Shown here in pieces: positions 1 to 3,701 of a stretch of 5,366 nucleotides of DNA. This DNA is from Verrucomicrobia bacterium TMED56 (lineage in GTDB: Bacteria; Verrucomicrobiota; Verrucomicrobiia; Opitutales; Seribacteraceae): positions 3,118 through 8,483 of the forward strand of contig NHDJ01000020.1 of the NCBI GenBank assembly GCA_002167265.1. The letters run 5' to 3'. Within the stretch, counting starts at the first letter, position 1. Every line of letters starts with the position of its first letter. The position numbers and the translations under genes were made by a program. The notes beneath the pieces are model-generated. The model searched no databases and was not told the DNA's origin. It worked only from the letters and a program-made list of their open reading frames with translations.

Positions 1-96
1 GAAAATTTTGCTGGAGAAGTTTTTAATGTTGAGATCTTAACAACTAAATTAACTGGTATGGCTAAAGATACTAATTACCATGAGGAGGCTGCTTAA
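1..96 (+). CDS. 3' end of an unidentified phage protein (partial)
   Basis: Frame 1 is open from the left edge of the window and gives 31 residues ending in HEEAA before TAA at 94-96. The start lies outside the window, so neither length nor family can be judged, and I do not recognise the sequence. It is supported as a real gene end by its last codons (GAG GAG GCT GCT), which form a strong Shine-Dalgarno for the next gene. Its stop also overlaps the next ATG by one base (TAATG), as at the following three gene junctions. It is therefore probably the upstream member of the same plus-strand operon that ends with the integrase. Confidence 0.7.
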   Translation, partial: ENFAGEVFNVEILTTKLTGMAKDTNYHEEAA

Positions 97-98
97 TG
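82..98 (+). promoter_or_regulatory. Coupled RBS/stop/start junction, copy 1
   Basis: GAGGAGGCTGCTTAATG combines an AGGAGG Shine-Dalgarno (83-88), a 7-base spacer, the upstream stop TAA (94-96) and the downstream ATG (96-98). Nearly the same sequence recurs at 504-520 and 674-690. The arrangement predicts translational coupling and fixes the start of the 140-aa gene. Confidence 0.75.
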
Positions 99-518
99 AG
101 TTGCGGAATGACAAATCTTCCAGACTTTACAACTAAAAAAGTTGATATGCTTACAGCTGCTAAAATGCTGAAAGATGCTATCGACAAAAATTGTAAAGAA
201 ATGGGTATGGATCCAAACTGGGAAACTAATATGGCTACAGCTGATAAATATGGTTATGGATCAGATGAAGTTATATGTGTAAATTTTGAGGCTGGTCCCT
301 ATGATTGGGGAGTTAAATATTCAATGGGATCTAATCCTAATAGTTTTAATCCATGTAAAAATCCTAATGATTGGTACTTGGAATGCTACTATGGATTTGA
401 TGTGATGTTCACACCTACAAATGAAAATCCAAAAAAATATAAAAATGTTGTTGTTGGAAAAGCACCATCAAAAGGTATGAACCCAAAAATGACTTGCGAA
501 GAAAAGGAGGCTGCTTAA
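96..518 (+). CDS. Hypothetical phage protein, 140 aa, aromatic- and Cys-rich
   Basis: I do not recognise this protein. The start ATG at 96 is fixed by AGGAGG seven bases upstream and by the TAATG overlap with the preceding gene. Residues 14-38 could form a helix. Residues 53-105 are rich in Tyr, Trp, Phe, Gly and Asn, consistent with a small beta-rich fold. Six cysteines (3, 33, 61, 87, 97, 133) are scattered without a clear zinc-binding spacing. No signal peptide or membrane segment is visible. The C-terminus is EEKEAA, whose codons make the ribosome binding site of the next gene. It sits in a chain of small coupled genes leading into the integrase, so an early or accessory phage role is likely, but no function can be given. 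Confidence 0.85.
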   Translation: MSCGMTNLPDFTTKKVDMLTAAKMLKDAIDKNCKEMGMDPNWETNMATADKYGYGSDEVICVNFEAGPYDWGVKYSMGSNPNSFNPCKNPNDWYLECYYGFDVMFTPTNENPKKYKNVVVGKAPSKGMNPKMTCEEKEAA

Positions 519-520
519 TG
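504..520 (+). promoter_or_regulatory. Coupled RBS/stop/start junction, copy 2
   Basis: AAGGAGGCTGCTTAATG is identical to copy 1 from GGAGG through the ATG at 518. It makes ATG 518 the start of the 56-aa gene, rather than the in-frame TTG at 494, which lies upstream of the Shine-Dalgarno. Confidence 0.75.
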
Positions 521-688
521 GCTCAACTAACTGAGACAGAAGTTAGAGCTAAGTATAGAGAGTTCCTGGCTGAAACGCCAGGAGCTACAGATGTTCTTAG
601 TGATAATGATTATGATTTTTATAATTGGTGTTCTAATTATGGAGACTATAAACACATAACTAATCCAATGATGAAAGGAGCTGCTTAA
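518..688 (+). CDS. Hypothetical phage protein, 56 aa
   Basis: This small acidic protein begins MAQLTETEVRAKYREFLAET. An upstream in-frame TTG at 494 would add eight residues, but the AGGAGG at 505-510 and the TAATG overlap clearly point to ATG 518. The first 20 residues look helical. The middle (residues 25-45) is rich in Asp, Tyr and Asn. No membrane segment, signal or recognisable motif is present. It ends KGAA, with a stop that overlaps the next ATG by one base. The family is unknown. Its place in the chain before the integrase suggests an early or accessory gene. Confidence 0.8.
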   Translation: MAQLTETEVRAKYREFLAETPGATDVLSDNDYDFYNWCSNYGDYKHITNPMMKGAA

Positions 689-690
689 TG
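674..690 (+). promoter_or_regulatory. Coupled RBS/stop/start junction, copy 3
   Basis: AAAGGAGCTGCTTAATG is the same junction as copies 1 and 2 but with one G fewer (GGAG-CTGCTTAATG). It places AAAGGAG seven bases before ATG 688 and so defines the start of the 71-aa gene. Confidence 0.7.
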
Positions 691-903
691 TATCTTCTTC
701 ATTACAAATTAAAAGGGAGAACCAAAACTGTTATGGCTCCTACTATACCAGCAGCTCATAATTTATTTATTAAAGATTATGGAGAGGCTGCTGGAGAAGT
801 AAAAAAAGTAAAAATAGAAAAGCAAACTGATCCATTGTTTAGCATGATTTTAAGCTACACAACTTACAGAGATTATTTTGCAAAACCAATGGAGCAATTA
901 TAA
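688..903 (+). CDS. Hypothetical phage protein, 71 aa, upstream of the integrase
   Basis: I do not recognise the family. The start ATG at 688 is set by AAAGGAG and the TAATG overlap. The N-terminus (MYLLHYKLKGRTKTVMAP) has an alternating pattern that suggests a beta hairpin, followed by a helix (about residues 21-34) and a Lys-rich stretch with EVKKVKIEK. The protein is basic, so nucleic-acid binding is possible but not shown. The stop at 901-903 overlaps the integrase ATG, and GGAG at 891-894 inside this gene is the only ribosome binding site available to the integrase. The two are therefore probably translationally coupled. A role beside the integrase, for example as a recombination directionality factor, is speculation from position only. 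Confidence 0.8.
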   Translation: MYLLHYKLKGRTKTVMAPTIPAAHNLFIKDYGEAAGEVKKVKIEKQTDPLFSMILSYTTYRDYFAKPMEQL

Positions 904-2069
904 TGAAAGTTTGGATTGAGAAAAAGCAAAGATCTGGCGGTAAGAAATATATTGTTTTTGTCCAGGATGATAATGGTAAAAAACAAGTCAAAGGTTCTTT
1001 TGATATGAACCAAAAAAGACAAGCTAATATTTTTGCTGATAGCTTGAGAAATATGGAAAGCCATATAGCCATGCCAGCTAAGATAACTTTTGATGATGCT
1101 ATAGCTGCTTTTAAAGAAGATGTCTTAAAGGATGAATTGAAGACTTATGAGAGTAGATTGCTAATTTGTGGCATAATAAACCACCATATCCACCCGCACA
1201 TTAACAAAAAGCTCTTATCCGACTATACCCTCTATGATTTTAACGATAGCTATATACCAGCTCTTATAAGCTCTAACGGCATGAGAGTTAAGAATTTGCC
1301 TGGTGGTAAGTCAGAAGTTGTAAGATCTAACAAAAAGCTAGGTAAGAAAGTTATTAAAGAGAGTGTGGCTCAGTTTAAATGTTTTGTTAAATATTGTTTG
1401 AGCAGAAAATGGATCTTGGATCCTACAATTTTAAACTTTAAATTTAATAAAAACTTTTTCCAGGATGAAAATACTAAAGCAAAATGGATGCCTAAATATC
1501 AAGACATTGTAAAAATTGTTAATAGTGAAGATAACTTATTTAACAGAGTTTTATTTCATACAGCAGCAGAAACTGGTATGAGATTAAATGAGCTACTAGG
1601 TTTAACTTACTCTGACCTGGATCTAAAATCTAATCCAGCTCTTATCTATACTAATCATAGCTTAGATAAATGGAATAACTTTAGAGAAAACTTTTTAAAA
1701 ACTGCTAGCTCAAAAAGAAAAGTAGAGATCTCTAAGAGTTTAGCTTTGTTGCTACAAAATCTTTTAAAACAACAGCTGCCTAAAAAGCATGGTAGATATA
1801 AAATGGTGTTTGGCATTACTAAGGCAGCAGCTGCTAAAAGAATTAAAAGAGCTGCTAAAAGAAATAACATTACCTGGGAAAATGGAATGTCTCCTTTTAG
1901 AAAATTTAGCTTTAGTTTTTTAAGAGATCAGCAAGCTCTTACTGATAAGCAAATTATGCAAAGATTTGGCTGGTCTAATATGAACACTCCTAACAAATGG
2001 TATTATAGAGATCTTGATACCAATAAGGATCAAAGGCTTGCAGCCATTGATAAGATGCTCCTTAATTGA
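903..2069 (+). CDS. int: Phage tyrosine recombinase (integrase)
   Basis: This 388-aa site-specific recombinase should catalyse integration and excision at att sites through a covalent 3'-phosphotyrosine intermediate. Residues 1-58 resemble an arm-type DNA-binding domain (beta strands rich in Lys, Arg and Gly, then a helix). Residues 60-175 match a core-binding domain. Residues 195-388 form the catalytic domain. Visible active-site elements are ArgI in AAETGMRLNELLGL (R227), a candidate beta-hairpin Lys in LKTASSKRKVEIS (K266), ArgII in SPFRKF (R333), GW at 356-357 in place of the usual GH, and the nucleophile in KWYYRD (Y367 or Y368). The His of the HxxR box appears to be Ser330, which is unusual, whereas Trp for the second His is common. 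Length is normal for the family. The ATG overlaps the upstream stop (TAATG) with a weak GGAG eight bases before it. Downstream lie repeats and a tRNA gene, the usual setting for attP. Confidence 0.95.
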   Translation: MKVWIEKKQRSGGKKYIVFVQDDNGKKQVKGSFDMNQKRQANIFADSLRNMESHIAMPAKITFDDAIAAFKEDVLKDELKTYESRLLICGIINHHIHPHINKKLLSDYTLYDFNDSYIPALISSNGMRVKNLPGGKSEVVRSNKKLGKKVIKESVAQFKCFVKYCLSRKWILDPTILNFKFNKNFFQDENTKAKWMPKYQDIVKIVNSEDNLFNRVLFHTAAETGMRLNELLGLTYSDLDLKSNPALIYTNHSLDKWNNFRENFLKTASSKRKVEISKSLALLLQNLLKQQLPKKHGRYKMVFGITKAAAAKRIKRAAKRNNITWENGMSPFRKFSFSFLRDQQALTDKQIMQRFGWSNMNTPNKWYYRDLDTNKDQRLAAIDKMLLN

Positions 2070-2251
2070 TGGCGCAACCCATGAGCTATCTCCTATTCAA
2101 ATTGAATTTGGAGATGGCTCATGTGAGTACCTTTGGCAGAGATCTATGGGTACAATTAAAATATCAAGAATATTTATCTAATTTTTATAACACGCAAAAA
2201 AAAAGGGAGGGTTTGATTGACCCTCCGAAAAACCCTCCGAACCTTAAATAA
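2069..2251 (+). CDS. Doubtful 60-aa ORF overlapping the integrase stop
   Basis: An ATG at 2069 overlaps the integrase stop (TGATG) and opens a 60-codon frame ending KNPPNLK. The overlap is like the other junctions in this operon, which is the only argument for it. Against it, there is no Shine-Dalgarno before the ATG. The first third of the frame is also occupied by a long near-perfect hairpin, and the last third by a nine-A run and a minus-strand terminator hairpin. The sequence is therefore better explained as non-coding attachment or regulatory DNA. I recognise no family. It is kept here at low confidence because coupled translation from the integrase cannot be excluded. Confidence 0.25.
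   Translation: MAQPMSYLLFKLNLEMAHVSTFGRDLWVQLKYQEYLSNFYNTQKKREGLIDPPKNPPNLK
2080..2123 (+). repeat. Long hairpin directly after the integrase gene
   Basis: CATGAGCTATCTCC (2080-2093) pairs with GGAGATGGCTCATG (2110-2123): 14 pairs with one G-U wobble on the plus-strand RNA. Inside it, ATTCAA (2095-2100) and TTGAAT (2102-2107) extend the stem above a small internal loop. No U-run follows on either strand, so it is not a standard intrinsic terminator. Its position 11 bases after the integrase stop suggests an RNA processing or stability element like lambda sib, or a recombination-related dyad. Confidence 0.6.
2196..2226 (-). terminator. Intrinsic terminator, minus strand
   Basis: On the minus strand GGAGGG (2226-2221), a 9-base loop and CCCTCC (2211-2206) form a GC-rich stem. 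A run of nine T follows at 2204-2196. This is a textbook rho-independent terminator for leftward transcription. On the plus strand the stem is followed by GAAAAA, so it should not stop the integrase transcript. It would end leftward transcripts from the 68-aa gene that run antisense through the tRNA, and protect the integrase gene from them. Confidence 0.75.
2220..2241. repeat. Tandem ACCCTCCGAA repeats (candidate integrase arm sites)
   Basis: ACCCTCCGAA occurs at 2220-2229 and again at 2232-2241, a 12-base period, on the integrase side of the tRNA. A third, slightly diverged copy (ACCCTCTGAT) lies at 2418-2427. Short directly repeated motifs flanking an att core are typical of arm-type integrase sites; that role is inferred. 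The first copy overlaps one arm of the minus-strand terminator. Confidence 0.45.
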
Positions 2252-2271
2252 GCTAACAACCACAACAGTTG

Positions 2272-2294
2272 TCGATAGTATTCGAACCTATCGA
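2272..2294. repeat. Inverted repeat TCGATAG/CTATCGA
   Basis: TCGATAG (2272-2278) and CTATCGA (2288-2294) are a perfect 7-bp dyad around a 9-base centre that contains the palindrome TTCGAA (2281-2286). The right half is followed by another GAAC, so the motif TCGAAC occurs twice in 15 bases. No coding sequence explains it. A protein-binding site in the attachment region (recombinase, excisionase or host factor) is possible. Confidence 0.45.
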
Positions 2295-2392
2295 ACAAAT
2301 CTTACATCCCGTTAGTATTTACAACACTTCTATTACAAATTGAATAAGATTTATTGTCAAAAATGCCTATAAAAAACTGTTATTCTGTAAGG

Positions 2393-2413
2393 GATATATC
2401 TAATTGATATATC
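2393..2413. repeat. Twin GATATATC palindromes
   Basis: The self-complementary octamer GATATATC occurs at 2393-2400 and 2406-2413, 13 bases apart, separated by TAATT. The pair can act as two adjacent dimer sites or as an 8-bp stem with a 5-base loop. It lies about 40 bases before the tRNA, inside or next to its likely promoter, so a regulatory or recombination-related protein site is plausible. Confidence 0.5.
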
Positions 2414-2430
2414 ATTAACCCTCTGATAAT
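2404..2430 (+). promoter_or_regulatory. Candidate tRNA promoter
   Basis: TTGATA (2404-2409) and GATAAT (2425-2430) each match the sigma-70 hexamers at 5 of 6 positions, but the spacer is only 15 bases, shorter than the preferred 16-18. The expected start near 2437 would leave a short leader before the tRNA at 2454. The -35 overlaps the second GATATATC palindrome. This is the best candidate in the region, but it is not convincing. Confidence 0.3.
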
Positions 2431-2441
2431 CCTCTCGTAAT
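2418..2441. repeat. Third ACCCTCYGAW copy and an 11-bp tandem repeat
   Basis: ACCCTCTGAT (2418-2427) matches the ACCCTCCGAA copies at 2220 and 2232 at 8 of 10 positions. It begins a tandem pair, CCTCTGATAAT (2420-2430) and CCTCTCGTAAT (2431-2441), matching at 9 of 11 positions. The pair ends 12 bases before the tRNA. It may be an integrase arm or accessory site; the motif overlaps a possible -10 element. Confidence 0.4.
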
Positions 2442-2453
2442 TTTAATAAATGT

Positions 2454-2530
2454 CTGGGTGTAGCGAAGCCTGGTATCGCATCTGCTTTGGGAGCAGAGGA
2501 TCGGAGGTTCAAATCCTCCCACCCAGACCA
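2454..2530 (+). tRNA. tRNA-Pro (anticodon UGG), complete with CCA
   Basis: All 77 bases fold as a standard cloverleaf. The acceptor is CTGGGTG (2454-2460) with CACCCAG (2520-2526), and the D stem is GCGA/TCGC (2463-2466, 2476-2479) with GG in the loop. The anticodon stem is TCTGC/GCAGA around TTTGGGA, with TGG at 2488-2490. A 5-base variable loop follows, then the T stem GGAGG/CCTCC with loop TTCAAAT, discriminator A2527 and encoded CCA at 2528-2530. G after the anticodon fits tRNA-Pro. It lies between the integrase and the lysis operon, which suggests both a functional phage tRNA and the attP locus. No truncation or intron is visible. Confidence 0.95.
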
Positions 2531-2737
2531 TTATAAAATATTATCTATCTGCTGCTCTATTTTATTAAGCATACTTTCCCGCAGCTCATCATCCTTTTTC
2601 ATACACTCATAATGAGCTTTAGTCTTATCTGCAAAAGCTACAAAGCTCTCAGTATTAATCATCGACTTTTTACAATAGCGGCACAAACCTATATCCATGA
2701 TTATTTGTGTTGGTTTCTTCCAGGTTTTTTTTGTCAT
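2531..2737 (-). CDS. Small putative zinc-binding protein (CxxC...HxxC), 68 aa
   Basis: The protein contains C19-x2-C22 and H42-x2-C45 (CRYC, then HYEC), the spacing of a one-zinc finger or treble-clef-like fold. A Lys-rich N-terminus and a charged helical tail (residues 46-66) flank it. Its target is unknown; DNA or protein binding is the usual use of such small folds in phages. The ATG at 2737 has no good Shine-Dalgarno; the upstream sequence is nearly all A and T. The stop codon occupies 2533-2531, directly next to the last base of the tRNA on the other strand, so any read-through would be antisense to the tRNA until the terminator at 2226-2196. The Cys/His pattern favours this frame over the opposite-strand ORF that covers part of it. 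Confidence 0.7.
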   Translation of the reverse strand: MTKKTWKKPTQIIMDIGLCRYCKKSMINTESFVAFADKTKAHYECMKKDDELRESMLNKIEQQIDNIL

Positions 2738-2751
2738 AAAAATTTTGTAAA

Positions 2752-2770
2752 AAATCCAAAAAGGATTTTA
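2752..2770. repeat. AT-rich hairpin upstream of the zinc-protein gene
   Basis: AAAATCC and GGATTTT are separated by AAAAA on the plus strand, giving a 7-bp stem with a 5-base loop. On the minus strand the stem is followed by a few T before the ATG at 2737, so it lies in the leader of the zinc-protein mRNA. It is too GC-poor to call as a terminator. Confidence 0.4.
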
Positions 2771-2849
2771 TTGTCGCATCAACCAGCTAACACCCTAAAA
2801 TTTTGTTGCTCTACTTTTCAATAAAAACTTTTTTTTAAAAATTTTGAAA

Positions 2850-2872
2850 AACCCAATGTGGTATAATGGGTT
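2850..2872 (+). promoter_or_regulatory. Extended -10 promoter with overlapping dyad
   Basis: TGGTATAAT (2859-2867) is a perfect extended -10 element (TGn-TATAAT). No -35 hexamer is correctly spaced; TTGAAA at 2844-2849 is only 12 bases upstream. AT-rich tracts before 2845 could serve as an UP element. The expected start is about 2873-2875. AACCCA (2850-2855) and TGGGTT (2867-2872) form a 6-bp inverted repeat centred on the -10, placed like a repressor operator. The promoter points at the 52-aa gene. Confidence 0.7.
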
Positions 2873-2891
2873 ATGAAAAAATTATTTCATA
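2872..2891 (+). promoter_or_regulatory. Leader hairpin directly before the Shine-Dalgarno
   Basis: TATGAAA (2872-2878) and TTTCATA (2885-2891) pair perfectly with a 6-base loop. The stem ends one base before AAAGGAGG (2893-2900). It would cover nearly the whole 5' leader of the 52-aa mRNA. The stem has mostly A-U pairs and would be weak, so a role in mRNA stability or temperature-dependent access is only a possibility. Confidence 0.35.
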
Positions 2892-2908
2892 GAAAGGAGG
2901 TTGAATGA
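2873..2908 (+). CDS. Possible 11-codon leader peptide
   Basis: An ATG at 2873-2875, practically at the predicted transcription start, opens the frame MKKLFHRKEVE. Its TGA (2906-2908) overlaps the ATG of the 52-aa gene as ATGA, and its codons AAG GAG contain that gene's Shine-Dalgarno. It would have to be translated leaderless. This could couple translation, or it could be chance. There is no family to compare with. Confidence 0.25.
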   Translation: MKKLFHRKEVE

Positions 2909-3063
2909 AAAAAAGTAGACCACACAATTTAAGACTTGTTGGAACTTACAACAAAGAAGATGACTTGTATTATTTTATTCTACAAAAATGGAATAAAGAT
3001 AATCAAGAATATCAAATAGTTCAGAACATAACAACTGAACGATTTGAGTTAAACAAAAGATAG
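2905..3063 (+). CDS. Hypothetical 52-aa protein with its own promoter (moron-like)
   Basis: The protein begins MKKSRPHNLRLVGTYNKEDD and ends ERFELNKR. ATG 2905 is preceded by AAAGGAGG (2893-2900), the strongest Shine-Dalgarno in this half of the window, at a short 4-base spacing, and by an extended -10 promoter 38 bases upstream. Residues 9-45 (LRLVGTYN...LYYFILQKW...YQIVQNIT) look like three or four beta strands. The protein is mildly basic, with no membrane segment or cysteine, and I recognise no family. It is the only plus-strand protein gene on this side of the tRNA and faces the lysis operon. A single gene with its own promoter and a possible operator fits a phage moron or a regulator expressed in lysogeny. 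That role is inferred from the layout. Confidence 0.75.
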   Translation: MKKSRPHNLRLVGTYNKEDDLYYFILQKWNKDNQEYQIVQNITTERFELNKR

Positions 3064-3094
3064 TAAAAACAGGGGGAGGTTAGCACCCTCCCTC
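3064..3094 (-). terminator. Intrinsic terminator of the lysis operon
   Basis: On the minus strand GAGGGAGG (3094-3087) pairs with CCTCCCCC (3079-3072) through a 7-base loop, with one G-U pair, and TGTTTTTA follows at 3071-3064. This should end the leftward lysis transcript just after the 70-aa gene and before it runs antisense into the 52-aa gene. On the plus strand the stem is followed by CAAAAAA, so it would give only a 3' hairpin to the 52-aa mRNA. Its GGGAGG/CCTCCC core resembles that of the terminator at 2196-2226. Confidence 0.7.
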
Positions 3095-3129
3095 AAAAAA
3101 GTAAAGAAACAATTAGAGCTTTTCAGCCA

Positions 3130-3342
3130 TCAATCTAAAATTAATTTTTTTATAGAAATAGATCCATCTATATTTGTTTCAAGCTCAGCCATAGACTTGA
3201 TACATCTATATTCGACATTATCTGAAACATCTCGATTAGCTTTTCTTTTACCAGCCAAGCAAGTGCTTAGATCTGGCTGAATACGAGCCTCCTTAATCTC
3301 ATTATTGACAAGCATAAGAAGAGCTATCACAACCTCTGTCAT
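3130..3342 (-). CDS. Conserved-looking small phage protein, 70 aa
   Basis: The sequence starts MTEVVIALLMLVNNEIKEAR, a short hydrophobic stretch that is marginal for a membrane anchor. A two-Cys region follows (STCLAGKRKANRD, then YRCIKS; C28 and C47), and then an acidic segment with NIDGSISIKKLIL. The pattern resembles a small uncharacterised protein I remember from marine phage genomes, next to a one-TM coiled-coil protein as here; that recollection is unverified. The start overlaps the upstream stop as ATGA (3339-3342). No lipobox is visible, so it is not an obvious outer-membrane spanin. The two Cys could form a disulfide if the protein is exported. It is the last gene of the operon, 36 bases before the terminator stem. 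Confidence 0.8.
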   Translation of the reverse strand: MTEVVIALLMLVNNEIKEARIQPDLSTCLAGKRKANRDVSDNVEYRCIKSMAELETNIDGSISIKKLILD

Positions 3343-3701
3343 TGATGGTTCCCGTTAGCTCTAACTTTATCTTTTAAATTTTCTAAACTATCTTTAATTT
3401 TTTCTATATCTTTCATAGCATAATTAATATTGACATTATTATTTCTCATTGTTTCCATTTCTGCTTGGATGTTTTCTACTTGAGATGCTATGTGTTCAAG
3501 CAGCATAAACTGCTCTTGATCTGTTGGGAGCTGCTCAGATTTTTTAAGTAGATCAGCCTGGTGTAATTCTCTTGAAGTTTCTAAGCTAGTAATCCTGGCT
3601 GTAATTTCGGTATAAGCAAAGATCCCAGCTGCGATGGCTGCGCATAAAAATAAAAGGTTTCTAACTGGTAAAGAAATATTTGTGTTCTCATTTATCTTCA
3701 T
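3339..3701 (-). CDS. One-TM coiled-coil membrane protein, 120 aa (possible i-spanin-like)
   Basis: A polar N-terminus is followed by one membrane segment at about residues 13-30 (VRNLLFLCAAIAAGIFAY). A long Glu/Lys/Leu-rich region with coiled-coil character (residues 34-112, ending KDSLENLKDKVRANG) makes up the rest. With a cytoplasmic N-terminus, most of the protein would lie in the periplasm, like an inner-membrane spanin, which helps disrupt the outer membrane after the endolysin acts. Against that, no partner lipoprotein gene is visible, and similar proteins in marine phages are, as far as I recall, left unannotated. The start ATG at 3701 has a good site (AGAGGTGG) upstream and overlaps the preceding stop as TAATG. 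It belongs to the lysis operon between the basic 47-aa gene and the 70-aa gene. Confidence 0.85.
   Translation of the reverse strand: MKINENTNISLPVRNLLFLCAAIAAGIFAYTEITARITSLETSRELHQADLLKKSEQLPTDQEQFMLLEHIASQVENIQAEMETMRNNNVNINYAMKDIEKIKDSLENLKDKVRANGNHQ

Noticed and set aside
494..520. TTG at 494 as start of the 56-aa gene
   Set aside because: It would place the start upstream of the AGGAGG that serves ATG 518 and break the TAATG junction pattern.
839..1072. Minus-strand ORFs over the end of the 71-aa gene and the start of the integrase
   Set aside because: They are opposite-strand shadows of well-supported genes, with no ribosome binding site and low-complexity hydrophobic translations.
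1655..1870. Minus-strand 71-aa hydrophobic ORF
   Set aside because: It lies entirely within the integrase catalytic domain; its Leu/Ala-rich sequence is the complement of Lys/Ala codons.
2070..2530. Second partial copy of the tRNA 3' end, as would mark attL/attR in an integrated element
   Set aside because: By eye, no second copy of the tRNA T-arm/acceptor sequence is seen anywhere in the window; the IR at 2272-2294 only resembles it in TTCGAA.
2612..2824. Plus-strand 70-aa ORF
   Set aside because: It overlaps the CxxC/HxxC gene on the other strand, has no Shine-Dalgarno and shows no motif.
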